Shown: piece after piece, positions 9,321-17,872 of the stretch
Position numbering within the stretch: position 1 is the first letter of the stretch
Layout of the letters: each line of letters opens with the position of its first letter
DNA from: Myxococcales bacterium
Lineage (GTDB): Bacteria > Myxococcota_A > Polyangia > Palsa-1104 > JAEUJZ01
Assembly: GCA_016794365.1 (NCBI GenBank)
Contig: JAEUKB010000065.1
Coordinates: 62,001 to 126,000, forward strand
Direction: 5' to 3'
Length of the DNA: 64,000 nucleotides
Translations under genes and position numbers: made by a program
The notes under the pieces: generated by a model
Told to the model about the DNA's origin: nothing
The model's input: the letters and a program-made list of their open reading frames with translations, nothing else
The model's database searches: none

Positions 9321-10259
9321 ATGGCGCAGCTGGATCACTACAAGACCCTCGGTGTTGCAGAGGGTGCGAGTGCCGATGAGATCAAGAAGGTCTATCGCAA
9401 GCTCGCGAAGAAGTATCACCCTGATGCCACCGGCGGAGACAAGGTCAAAGAGGCCAAGTTCAAGGAAATCACCGAGGCATACGAGGTTCTTTCCGACGAA
9501 CAAAAGCGCAAAGAATACGACGAGCTGCGCAGAAACCCGTTCGCCGGAGGCATGCCAGGCGGCGGGTTTTCAGGCGGCTTTCCCGGTGGGTTTCCCGGCG
9601 GCTTCGGTGGGGGACGCGGCGCGGGTCGGGTTCGGACGGGCGGCGTAGACATCAACCTGGAAGACATCTTGGGTCAGGGCGGCTTCGGCGACTTGTTTGG
9701 CAGCGGAGCGGGTCGTCGCTCACGGGAGCCGGTTCGTGGCTCGGACATCCAGACCAACCTGACGCTGACACTGGCGGAAGCGGCGCTCGGGGCAGAAAAG
9801 AGCTTCACGCTGGGTCCGGGCACTTCCGATGAGCGCAAGCTGACGGTGCGCATTCCGGCCGGTGTCGATGACGGTGAGACGATTCGTCTCTCGGGCCAAG
9901 GTCGTCCCGGTCCCGGCGGCGGTCCGGCGGGCAATCTGCTCATCAAAGTGACGGTGATGCCGGATCCGGTGATGCGTCGCAAAGGTGCGGATCTGGAACG
10001 CGACGTTCACATCGCGATCGACAAAGCGGTGCTCGGTGGATCGATCGAAGTTCCGGTGATCGATGGCTCGGTCAAAGAGATTCGCTTGCCGCCAGGTACG
10101 AGCTCGGGGCAGAAGCTGCGACTTCGCGGGTTTGGTGCGTCGGACCGCAAAGGTGGGCGCGGCGACCTGTATGTGGTGGTTCAGATTGACGTGCCCAAAG
10201 ACATCTCCGCCGAGGCCAAGAGCCTGATCGAGCGCTTCGCACAGCTTACCCGTCGCTAA
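9321..10259 (+). CDS. DnaJ-type co-chaperone, class B (CbpA-like)
   Basis: 312 residues. The J domain (about 5-70) carries HPD at 33-35, which stimulates DnaK ATPase. It is followed by a Gly/Phe-rich linker with GGFPGGF repeats (about 73-105) and two C-terminal substrate-binding beta domains. The CxxCxGxG zinc repeats of true DnaJ are absent, so this is a type II J protein such as CbpA. It lies directly after clpB in the same orientation, so a joint role in disaggregation with DnaK is likely. The DnaK gene itself is not in the window. Confidence 0.92.
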   Translation: MAQLDHYKTLGVAEGASADEIKKVYRKLAKKYHPDATGGDKVKEAKFKEITEAYEVLSDEQKRKEYDELRRNPFAGGMPGGGFSGGFPGGFPGGFGGGRGAGRVRTGGVDINLEDILGQGGFGDLFGSGAGRRSREPVRGSDIQTNLTLTLAEAALGAEKSFTLGPGTSDERKLTVRIPAGVDDGETIRLSGQGRPGPGGGPAGNLLIKVTVMPDPVMRRKGADLERDVHIAIDKAVLGGSIEVPVIDGSVKEIRLPPGTSSGQKLRLRGFGASDRKGGRGDLYVVVQIDVPKDISAEAKSLIERFAQLTRR

Positions 10260-10334
10260 ATCCCGTCAAATCCCGTTCTGATTCAACCAATTCGGTCGGG
10301 CTCGCGCCCCGCAGAGTGTTGTACGATCGACCGG

Positions 10335-11792
10335 ATGACAACTGCCCGCATCCTGATCCTCGATGACCAGCGCGCGGCACGAAGAGTTCTTCGTCAGATG
10401 CTTGAAGGGCTCGATGACGCCGAGTTTGCGGAAGCAGGTACGGTCGAGCAGGCCCTGCTTCTGTGTCGCGAGCAGCGCTTCGATGCGTACTTGGTGGACA
10501 TTCACCTGAGCGAAAACCGGCTCGAGCGTGGTGGCATCGAGTTCATCAAGCAGGTTCGCAACGTCCAAGCTGCGCCGAGTGTGGTGGTCACCGCTTCCGT
10601 CGAAATGCAGGATCTGCGCGAGGCGATGAAAGCGGGCGCGGTGGACTACGTGCTCAAGGACCAGCTCTCGCCCGAGCTGATTGTGCCGATCCTTCGTGAG
10701 ATCTTGGAAAAGCGCGATCTGCGCGAGCGGGTTCAGCTTCTGGGTCAGCGACTCGATCAGAGCTACGGGCTCGGTGCGATTGTCGGTTCGTCGGCGCGGA
10801 TTGAAAATGTGCGGGCGCTGGTTCGCCGCCTGGCTGACGCGGATGCCACGGTGCTTTTGCGTGGGGAAAGTGGAACCGGCAAAGAGCTGGTGGCGCAGGC
10901 GCTGCATCAGTGTGGCAAGCGTGCGAATCAGCCTCTCGTGACGGTGAACTGTGCAGCGATTGCTCCGACGCTGATTGAGTCAGAGCTGTTCGGTCACGAG
11001 CGTGGCGCTTTCACGAGCGCGCTGTCGCGACGGCTTGGCTGTCTGGAAGAAGCAGGCGCAGGCACCGTGTTTCTCGACGAGATTGCCGAGCTGACACCGG
11101 ATCTTCAGGCGAAGCTTCTGCGGGTGCTGGAAGCGCGCCGCTTTACCCGCGTCGGTGGCAATGAGCCCATCACCTTTCGCGCGCGCGTGGTGGCAGCGAC
11201 GCATCAAGACCTGGAAACGCGGATGCGGGAAGGCAAGCTGCGCGTCGATTTGTACTATCGGCTGAACGTGGTGACCATCGATGTTCCGTCGCTGGCTGAG
11301 CGTCGCGAAGACATCTCGGTGCTGTGCAATCACTTCGTGTCGCAGTTTGGGCGTCCGCTGCGCTTTACCAAGGAAGCGCTGGCCAGCCTCGAGCAGCGTC
11401 CATGGCCGGGCAATGTCCGAGAGCTGCGCAACGCGATCGAGCGACTGGCGCTGCTCTGTGAGTCCGACATCGTGACTGAGACGGCGCTGACCAAGGTGGT
11501 TCCGCTGCGGCCAGCGATGCCGGGTGACAGCGACGAAGTGGATCGTCTGGCTCGGCAGTTTTTGGCACGCGACAACACCGGGGAAAACAAGCTGGATCTG
11601 ATGGAGCGCACGATGGTGCGCATCGCGATGGAAGTCGCCGGTCACAACCAGTCGCGAGCCGCGCGGATCTTGGGTCTGGAACGCAAAGCGCTGGAGCGTC
11701 GGGTGCGCCGACAAAACCAAGAGACGAGCGGCGATCTTCGTCCGAGCCGTTCTTCGCTGTCAGCGGGAGACTCGGACGAGCACCTGACGTGA
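10335..11792 (+). CDS. NtrC-type sigma-54-dependent response regulator
   Basis: 485 residues. A receiver domain (1-120) has the acidic pair Asp10/Asp11, phospho-acceptor Asp55, Thr86 and Lys108. A sigma-54 activator AAA+ domain follows (about 147-385; Walker A GESGTGKE 177-184, Walker B FLDE 246-249, DLYYRL 305-310). The C-terminus is a Fis-type helix-turn-helix (NQSRAARILGLERKALERRV). The loop that contacts sigma-54 reads GAFTSA (224-229) rather than the near-invariant GAFTGA. No sensor kinase is adjacent, so the partner is unknown. The 3' end overlaps the 3' end of the convergent pbpC by 33 bp. Confidence 0.92.
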   Translation: MTTARILILDDQRAARRVLRQMLEGLDDAEFAEAGTVEQALLLCREQRFDAYLVDIHLSENRLERGGIEFIKQVRNVQAAPSVVVTASVEMQDLREAMKAGAVDYVLKDQLSPELIVPILREILEKRDLRERVQLLGQRLDQSYGLGAIVGSSARIENVRALVRRLADADATVLLRGESGTGKELVAQALHQCGKRANQPLVTVNCAAIAPTLIESELFGHERGAFTSALSRRLGCLEEAGAGTVFLDEIAELTPDLQAKLLRVLEARRFTRVGGNEPITFRARVVAATHQDLETRMREGKLRVDLYYRLNVVTIDVPSLAERREDISVLCNHFVSQFGRPLRFTKEALASLEQRPWPGNVRELRNAIERLALLCESDIVTETALTKVVPLRPAMPGDSDEVDRLARQFLARDNTGENKLDLMERTMVRIAMEVAGHNQSRAARILGLERKALERRVRRQNQETSGDLRPSRSSLSAGDSDEHLT

Positions 11793-14108
11793 GTCCGCGC
11801 GTCCCTGTTCATCGACGACCCGAACCACATACTGACCGGCTTGCGGACGCCACAGCAGCGGCACGTTGGCGCGCGACTTCCCGAGCAGCTTGTCGTTGGC
11901 AAACCAGAACACTTCCTGAACATCTGCATCGGTCGTCGCGAGCAGTCCAATCGTATCGTGCTGATCGATACCGGGCCGAATGGTGTAGGTGACGCCTCGG
12001 AGCGGTGACGTGATGTGCGGCGCGATGCCTTGGCTGCCAACCTGCGACAGCTTACAGCCGGGTACATACGGCGGCGGTGTGCGCCTGGGTAAGCCCGCGA
12101 TGCGAAACAGCCGCAGCAAGTCCGACGGCCAAAACTCGTAGACTTCGCTGCGCAGCGAGCCCGCTTGGCCCGGACACGCGCGCAGTCCGGTCTTTTGGTC
12201 GATTTCCACGGGCCGATGCACATCGCACGGCTCAATCGGCGAGCGTCCCGGCACAAACCAGGTGTGCTTGGTCTGCTTGCAGTGGCGCGTGGGCATCTGA
12301 CCCGACACTGCACAGACGGGAACTCGGCGCAGGTTTTTGTGAAGCGTTCGCGGCGTCTCGTGCAGATCGGGCAGCCGCTCGCGCAGCGCATCGACCATCG
12401 CAAAAAACAGCGGTGCCGCAGCCGTCACACCGACGAACGCTGGGTTGCTTTCTCCGCCAAAGTTACCGATCCACACAATCAGCACATACGGACCGATGAC
12501 ACCCGCCGTCCAGGCATCGTGAAAGCCGTAGGACGTGCCGGTCTTCCACGCAACCTTGCCGATGCTCAAAAGCGATCGCGTAAGCAGCGTGTCCTCGGGC
12601 CGAGGATTGTCCTTGAGCATTTCCAGCGTAATGAAGCTTGCTTCGTCGGACAGCACCCGTACACCGGCACTTGGCGGATCGCTTCGCAGCGAGCGCAGCG
12701 GACGCAGCAGACCTTGACCGGGCAGCACCGCATACAGCATCGCCAGCTCTTCCATCGTCACTTCCGCTCCACCGAGCACCAGCGCCAAGCCGTAGTGACT
12801 TTCGCTCTGGAGCCGCGACACGCCCGCAGAGCGCAGAAAGTCGTAAAAGCTCGGGTTGGTAAGCTTGCTGGCCACCCACAGCGCGGGCACATTGCGAGAG
12901 CGCACCAGTGCTTCCTGAGCTGACAGCGGACCCGCGAACTTTCCGTCGAAGTTTTCCGGGCTGTACGTTCCAAACGCGAGCTGACTGTCTTTGAGCATCG
13001 TCTGCGGATGCAGCACTCCTTGATCCATCGCCAGCGCGTAAATAAACGGCTTGAGCGTCGATCCCGGCGAGCGCTTGGCCTGCGTCCCGTTTACCTGACC
13101 CAAGATGCGCTGATCGTAGAAGCTGGCGCTCCCGACGGCGGCTCGGATGGACATGTCGCGACCATCGACGAGCAGTGCCGCTGCGTTGTTGATGCCGAAG
13201 CGCTTCTGACGCTCGATGTAGCTGTGAATTTGTCGTTCCAGCACCTGCTGAAGCGGCAGATCGAGCGTCGTAACGACGTGACCGCTCACCCGACCGGACT
13301 GAAGCAAGCCATCGACGAAGTGCGGTGCCCGAAACGGCAGATCATGCGGGCTCTTCAGCGTCAGCTTGAGCTTCATCAGCTCCGCATCGTGCTGCGCCGA
13401 CGGATGTCGCTGGACCCACTTGAGAAACAGCGCATGCCGCGCGATCTGAAGCGCTTGGCTGTCTTCTCCGCTCGGTGCGCGCCGGGCTGGACTCTGCGGA
13501 ATCACTGCCAGCGTCAGCGCTTCGGGAAGCTGAAGCTTGCTGAGCGGCTTGCCAAAATAGACAAAGCTGGCTGCTCCGACGCCTTGGATGTTCTTTCCGG
13601 CGGGAACCAGGTTCAAATACGCTTCTAGGATCTCGCTCTTGCTGTGACGTAGTTCCAGCCACAGTGCGTAGCCAATCTGACGGAGCTTGCCGCCCGCGCT
13701 GCGCGAGTGAATCCGATACTTCATCCGCGCCACCTGCATCGAAATCGTCGAGCCTCCGACGCGACGCTCACGACTGATGTAGGTCATCCACAGCGCTCGC
13801 CCCATCGCGACGGGATTGACTGCGAAGTGATGATAAAAGTGGCGATCTTCGTGGAGCAGCGTGGCCTCGACGAGCAGCGGTGAGATCTCGGACAGCGGCA
13901 CCCACAGTCGGTACTGCTCATCGTCTGCCAGCGTCAGCCGCAGCAGCCTGTGCTCTTTGTCATAGATCGCCGTCGAAAGCGGAATTCCTGAAGACAGCGG
14001 ACGCTTGGGCACAAGGCGCAGCGCCGCGACGGCCAGCGCGGTCAGCACACAGGCAAGCAGCAGCCAGCGCAGGACGCGCGGCAGGCGAGGCAGTCGAGGC
14101 AAGCGCAC
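11760..14108 (-). CDS. pbpC: Penicillin-binding protein 1C, bifunctional peptidoglycan synthase
   Basis: 782 residues. The N-terminus has one membrane anchor (about 12-32). A GT51 transglycosylase domain follows (HEDRHFYHH 86-94, GGSTISMQ 118-125), then a penicillin-binding transpeptidase domain with SxxK Ser350-Lys353, SRN 404-406 and KTG 522-524. The C-terminal region (about 690-780) is the BiPBP_C module found in PbpC. It polymerises and may cross-link peptidoglycan in the periplasm. The GTG at 14108 is used. The alpha-2-macroglobulin gene that often accompanies pbpC is not next to it here. Confidence 0.93.
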   Translation of the reverse strand: MRLPRLPRLPRVLRWLLLACVLTALAVAALRLVPKRPLSSGIPLSTAIYDKEHRLLRLTLADDEQYRLWVPLSEISPLLVEATLLHEDRHFYHHFAVNPVAMGRALWMTYISRERRVGGSTISMQVARMKYRIHSRSAGGKLRQIGYALWLELRHSKSEILEAYLNLVPAGKNIQGVGAASFVYFGKPLSKLQLPEALTLAVIPQSPARRAPSGEDSQALQIARHALFLKWVQRHPSAQHDAELMKLKLTLKSPHDLPFRAPHFVDGLLQSGRVSGHVVTTLDLPLQQVLERQIHSYIERQKRFGINNAAALLVDGRDMSIRAAVGSASFYDQRILGQVNGTQAKRSPGSTLKPFIYALAMDQGVLHPQTMLKDSQLAFGTYSPENFDGKFAGPLSAQEALVRSRNVPALWVASKLTNPSFYDFLRSAGVSRLQSESHYGLALVLGGAEVTMEELAMLYAVLPGQGLLRPLRSLRSDPPSAGVRVLSDEASFITLEMLKDNPRPEDTLLTRSLLSIGKVAWKTGTSYGFHDAWTAGVIGPYVLIVWIGNFGGESNPAFVGVTAAAPLFFAMVDALRERLPDLHETPRTLHKNLRRVPVCAVSGQMPTRHCKQTKHTWFVPGRSPIEPCDVHRPVEIDQKTGLRACPGQAGSLRSEVYEFWPSDLLRLFRIAGLPRRTPPPYVPGCKLSQVGSQGIAPHITSPLRGVTYTIRPGIDQHDTIGLLATTDADVQEVFWFANDKLLGKSRANVPLLWRPQAGQYVVRVVDEQGRADSRQVLVRVSR

Positions 14109-14138
14109 CGCCTCATGGTAGCAAGACTTGTCAGGCGC

Positions 14139-15464
14139 TTACTTGCGATACAGCAGCGTCGTGCCCGCTTCCAACCGACGGTTCACCGACGTGGACTGCA
14201 CATAGACGGAAAATCCAGCGTGATCGCCGGGCCGAACCTTGATGCGCGCAGCAATCGGCAGCCCGAGCAGCGTTCGCGCGTCGTCTCCCACGTAGATCTT
14301 TCCGGTCGCTTTCTCGACGATGGCAACTTCTTTGTATTCCTGAATCAGCTCCGGCTTGGTCAGCTCGTAGTAGCCACTGCCTTTTTGGTAGCGACTGCCC
14401 GGCTGCGCTGTCTCGACGAAGGTGCGAATGTCGCTGTCGGCTGTGACGGAAAGCACCACAAAGCTAGCGGTCGCGTCGGTCAGCGTCGTCGTCACTTCCG
14501 TCGTCGAGACCGTCGAAAGATCCGTCGTAAACACACCGACCACAGCCTTCTGACCTTTGCTGCGCGCTTGGTAGAAGTTCTGAAGTCCCTGCTGCATCGT
14601 CTGACCGAGCTGCTGGATTCCGGTCTGCGATGTCTCCCACGCGCGAATGTTGCCAGCGGGAATGCCAAAGCGCTTGAGCGCCGACTCTCCTTCAGGCGGA
14701 ACCAAGAACGCGAGCGTCCAGCGTCCCGTCGCCTGCACGCTGTGGATCATCGACTTTAGCTTCTGCTTATACTTGCGCGAGCTGTTTTCTTCTCCGTCGG
14801 TCAGCACCAAGATCAGGAACGAGACATTGTCTAGGTCCGCACCGGGAATGGCCGATAGATCGACAATGGCTTGGCCCGTTCCGTCGAGCAGCGCCGTCGA
14901 TCCGGTACACTGCAAGCTCGCCAGCGGTGCGACATCGACGATCGGCTTGGCAAAAAAGCGCGGCTTATCGACGACGGACTGGAAGGTATAGAACGACACA
15001 AAGGTCTGCTGCGCGAGCGACTCACTGTTTTTGCGAATCTCGGCGAGCTGCTCGTTAAAGACCGAGACAACCTTGCTGCGAATGCTCGACATCGAGCCCG
15101 AGCGATCGACGACCAGCGCGATGTGATTGACGATCGCTCCGGTCTTGGCGATGTCCGCTGCCACCTGCGCCGCTTTGGTCAGATCCTGCTTCGCCGGAGC
15201 CGTCTTTTTCGTCGCGGCCGTCTTTTTCGTCGCGGCCTTCTTAGGAGCCGCCGGTTTTTTCGCCGTCGCCGGTTTCTTAGGAGCCGCCGGTTTCTTCGCC
15301 GCCGCCGTCTTTTTCGTCGCCGGTTTCTTAGGAGTCGCGGCCTTCTTAGGAGTCGCGGCCTTCTTAGGAGTCGCGGCTTTCTTCGGAGCCGCCGGTTTCT
15401 TGTTCGCTGCTGCCTTCTTCGCTGTGGTCGGCGTCTTTTTTCCTGTGCCGGTTCGCGTAGTCAT
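14139..15464 (-). CDS. VWA-domain protein with Lys/Ala/Pro-rich histone-H1-like N-terminal tail
   Basis: 441 residues. The first 95 or so are a low-complexity basic tail of KKPAAPKK/KKAATPKK/KKTAA units like those of histone H1 and bacterial nucleoid proteins. A von Willebrand A domain follows with an intact MIDAS (DRSGSMSS, 120-127), expected to bind a divalent metal and a protein partner. No signal peptide or membrane segment is visible, so a cytoplasmic, possibly nucleic-acid-associated role is an inference. A run of G residues just before the ATG may act as the Shine-Dalgarno sequence. The gene lies 30 bp from pbpC in the same orientation. The function is unknown. Confidence 0.85.
   Translation of the reverse strand: MTTRTGTGKKTPTTAKKAAANKKPAAPKKAATPKKAATPKKAATPKKPATKKTAAAKKPAAPKKPATAKKPAAPKKAATKKTAATKKTAPAKQDLTKAAQVAADIAKTGAIVNHIALVVDRSGSMSSIRSKVVSVFNEQLAEIRKNSESLAQQTFVSFYTFQSVVDKPRFFAKPIVDVAPLASLQCTGSTALLDGTGQAIVDLSAIPGADLDNVSFLILVLTDGEENSSRKYKQKLKSMIHSVQATGRWTLAFLVPPEGESALKRFGIPAGNIRAWETSQTGIQQLGQTMQQGLQNFYQARSKGQKAVVGVFTTDLSTVSTTEVTTTLTDATASFVVLSVTADSDIRTFVETAQPGSRYQKGSGYYELTKPELIQEYKEVAIVEKATGKIYVGDDARTLLGLPIAARIKVRPGDHAGFSVYVQSTSVNRRLEAGTTLLYRK
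15325..15378 (-). repeat. Three tandem 18-bp units within the VWA gene
   Basis: The 18-mer TTCTTAGGAGTCGCGGCC occurs three times head to tail, with one mismatch at the end of the third copy. It encodes the AATPKK repeats. Related units spread over about 15190-15435, so tail length could vary by slippage in steps of six residues. Confidence 0.85.
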
Positions 15465-15601
15465 AACCCCCCCTGCTGTTCACGCTATGAGCGGATGCAC
15501 TCCCTATTACGGTGAGCGCGGAGGCAGGGGGCCGTCAACCTCGACGGAAATCGGCTGTATTTACGCGAGCTTGCAGCGCAATCGAAGCGCCAGCAGGTGG
15601 G

Positions 15602-16624
15602 CTAGAAGCTGCCGCCACCGCCCGAGCCGCAGTTTTTGCACTCTGGCTGGGTGGGATCGGTGTTGCAGCTGAGCGGGCAGTACTTGACGCGGTTAAAGAC
15701 CTTCTGAACCTTGTCGCAGGTGACGGTGGTGCCATCGACGCTCATCTCGCCGTAGCCACCGCTCGCCTTGAACTTCTTGGCGCAGTCGATCGCGGCCTGC
15801 GTGGTCGTCGCCCAAGCTGGAAGCTGCGGCAGGGCTTGCGTCTTTTTGGCTTCGACGTAATCGCCTTCGCTACAGACGCTGGCCACCACACAGTCGCTCG
15901 GCTGCGGATTGGCGCCGTCGCCCGCTTTGAGCGTGTAACAGAGCTTCCAGCGACCCACGCAGTCCACGGTCAGGTTGTTCGGGCTCCACGGCTGACTGGG
16001 CGCTTTGAGCGGCTTGCTCATCGACTGACACTTCGGCATTCCGCCTTCGATGACCGACGACGCCGCACCGATCTCTTCGCCGCCCGAGGTGTAGAAGCAC
16101 GGCACCAAGTTGTCGAGCGCCCAGCGTCCTTCCGAAAAGCACTTGCAAGCTTCAGCCCCGCCCGTCGCACCCGAGGTCGGCAGCACATAGCCTTCGCACG
16201 GACCCCACGCTTGGTTTAGCTCTCCGACGCGCATGCAGGTGGTGACGCCATCGCGACAGATGCCCAGGCTGCGGTTTTGTCGCAAGCCCGGCCAGCACGC
16301 ACGCTGTTCACCGACCGTGGTACACGGGCAGCCTTGACGGTTTTTGTCGTCGGGACACTCCGGCGTGCCACCGGGAATCGGCGGTGGTGGCAGCATTCCT
16401 CCGTCCGACAAGCAGCTCATGATCGGCGGATCGTCGGCCCAAAACGCATCGCGATCAAAGCGCAGATCGGGCGGACTCGGCGGCATCCAGCCTCCGTCGG
16501 CTACGCCAGCGTCCGAGAGTGCTTCGCCACCGATGGTGGTGTTGCAGCTCCAGACCGTCAGAAGGGCCAGTCCGAAGACCGAGCCCGCGATGCTTCCCAG
16601 CGAAAACAGCTTCCAGGTGCGCAT
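15602..16624 (-). CDS. Cysteine-rich secreted protein, probable lipoprotein
   Basis: 340 residues from the ATG at 16624 (an in-frame TTG at 16669 is less likely). A hydrophobic signal segment ends in TVWSC with Cys27; the lipobox is imperfect because of the Trp. The mature part is rich in Cys, Gly and Pro, with pairs of Cys-containing motifs typical of disulfide-stabilised extracytoplasmic proteins (CPDDKNRQGCPCTTVG, GVTTCMRVG, CKNCGSGGGG at the C-terminus). I do not recognise the family. It resembles the many Asp/Gly/Cys-rich lipoproteins of Myxococcota in composition only. Confidence 0.75.
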   Translation of the reverse strand: MRTWKLFSLGSIAGSVFGLALLTVWSCNTTIGGEALSDAGVADGGWMPPSPPDLRFDRDAFWADDPPIMSCLSDGGMLPPPPIPGGTPECPDDKNRQGCPCTTVGEQRACWPGLRQNRSLGICRDGVTTCMRVGELNQAWGPCEGYVLPTSGATGGAEACKCFSEGRWALDNLVPCFYTSGGEEIGAASSVIEGGMPKCQSMSKPLKAPSQPWSPNNLTVDCVGRWKLCYTLKAGDGANPQPSDCVVASVCSEGDYVEAKKTQALPQLPAWATTTQAAIDCAKKFKASGGYGEMSVDGTTVTCDKVQKVFNRVKYCPLSCNTDPTQPECKNCGSGGGGSF

Positions 16625-17035
16625 GCTGCGCTTATAGCACCACAGCAGACTGCGGTGCGAGCTTCTCAAGGTCGGGCTGGGCTGGGCGCTGGCCGCTTCA
16701 ATCCGTTGGCTGCGGATTCCTCTGCGCTTTGCACACTTGGTCCGTTTCGCGCAGTACTCAGTTTGTATCCAATATTAGGCATATCAGATGATTCATATTC
16801 GTTGATGCTGTACATAGATATTACTCGTACAGAGTGCTTCATATTGACGACGAAGCGTCCGCTCGCTTGTTTGTTGGTTCGATCATCATCATCGCCGCGA
16901 CGCCTTGCAGCCACGACTTCATGGAGGGAGATGCGTGAAGTGGTGTGATGATGCGTGTGCTCTCGATACCTAGACGCTGTCAAAAAAATGGCTCGGCCAT
17001 TACTGGAACGCGCGCGCAGTTATACAATCACCAGG
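16625..17035. other. Intergenic region with an AT-rich core
   Basis: 411 bp between two divergent genes, with no convincing coding sequence. A block at about 16755-16850 is clearly richer in A+T than its surroundings (TATCCAATATTAGG, GATATTACTC, TTCATATTG), so it probably holds promoters for one or both genes. No exact -35/-10 pair could be fixed. No tRNA or terminator hairpin was seen. Confidence 0.45.
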
Positions 17036-17634
17036 ATGAAGTCCGACAAGGAGGACAGCGTCAAGCGGCTCGCTGATCCTGCGCTCGCATCTACCTTGGC
17101 GTCCAATGATGACGACGATGTAGATCTGTCCTCGACGGCGGCGACGCTGCACGAAAAGGTCAAGCTGGGCGCTGCGGCTCCGAAAGATGCGCGCATTGTT
17201 CCGATCGGCTCGCGCGAGGTTCCCGCTGGCACGCTCTTTGGCAACTTTGAAGTCGTCCGCAAGGTCGGCCAAGGTGGAATGGGCGTCGTCTACGAAGCCA
17301 AGCATCGTCAGATCGGACGCAAGGCCGCGATCAAGGTGATGCATCGAGAGTGGGCGCAGCGACCGGACTACACAGAGCGATTCCTAAACGAAGCACGCGC
17401 CGTCAACATCATCCAGCATCCCAGCCTGGTCGAGATCTTTGAATACGGACAGCAGCCCGACGGCACGCTGTTCATCGTCATGGAGTTTCTGCAAGGAGAG
17501 TCGCTCGAGCAGCGCATGCAGAAACAAGGTCTACCGCTTCCTGAACATACGGTCATCGACATCGCACTTCAGCTAGCCCGCGCACTCACCGCAGCCCACG
17601 AAAAGGGCGTGATTCACCGTGACCTCAAACCTGA
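17036..17634 (+). pseudogene. Ser/Thr protein kinase, N-terminal half (gene split by insertion)
   Basis: This is the 5' part of a Hanks-type kinase. From the ATG at 17036, an acidic leader of about 65 residues precedes the N-lobe: Gly-rich loop GQGGMG (78-83), VAIK-type Lys100 and catalytic loop HRDLKPD (194-200). The reading then leaves kinase homology exactly at AAACCTGA (17627-17634). DFG, APE and the whole C-lobe are missing and reappear from 20520. Joining 17634 to 20520 restores HRDLKPDNIML and an uninterrupted frame of 1286 residues. As it stands the frame runs on into the inserted DNA to a stop at 18625. An upstream ATG at 16988 is a possible alternative start. Confidence 0.88.
17627..17634 (+). 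repeat. Left copy of 8-bp direct repeat AAACCTGA
   Basis: Identical to 20512-20519. The bases immediately outside each copy differ, so the repeat is exactly 8 bp. Its position at the break of the kinase reading frame is what a target-site duplication would give; 8 bp of microhomology is the alternative. Confidence 0.75.
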
Positions 17635-17839
17635 TATGCGCGTTGCCGTTGCGGAGGACTCGGATTCCTTCCCCAAACCGAAGTCGCGCTGCGGGGAATC
17701 CTGCTGTGTGGTGCGGACGTACAAGTTTGGCGGATTTCTGTGTGTGCGCGTCTGCTTCGTCTCTCTGCGCTTGCGCTCTCATTTCGTCGCAATTTCGCTG
17801 CGTTCTCTACCTTTTGGCGACGCTGAAGCAGGAAGGCGG

Positions 17840-17845
17840 TATGAT
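17840..17845 (+). promoter_or_regulatory. Candidate -10 box for the inserted hypothetical gene
   Basis: TATGAT lies 27 bases before the ATG at 17873, with a GAGGAG Shine-Dalgarno sequence (17861-17866) between them. TTGGCG at 17814-17819 is 20 bases upstream, too far for an ideal -35. This supports independent expression of the inserted gene rather than read-through from the kinase. Confidence 0.35.
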
Positions 17846-17872
17846 CTACGCGGTCATCGAGAGGAGTCCGTC

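Noticed and set aside
10260..10334. Possible tRNA or terminator between the dnaJ-type gene and the activator
   Set aside because: No cloverleaf arms or stable hairpin with a T-run could be traced.
15190..15435. Short repeats as a CRISPR array
   Set aside because: The units are contiguous without spacers and encode a Lys/Ala/Pro-rich protein tail in one frame.
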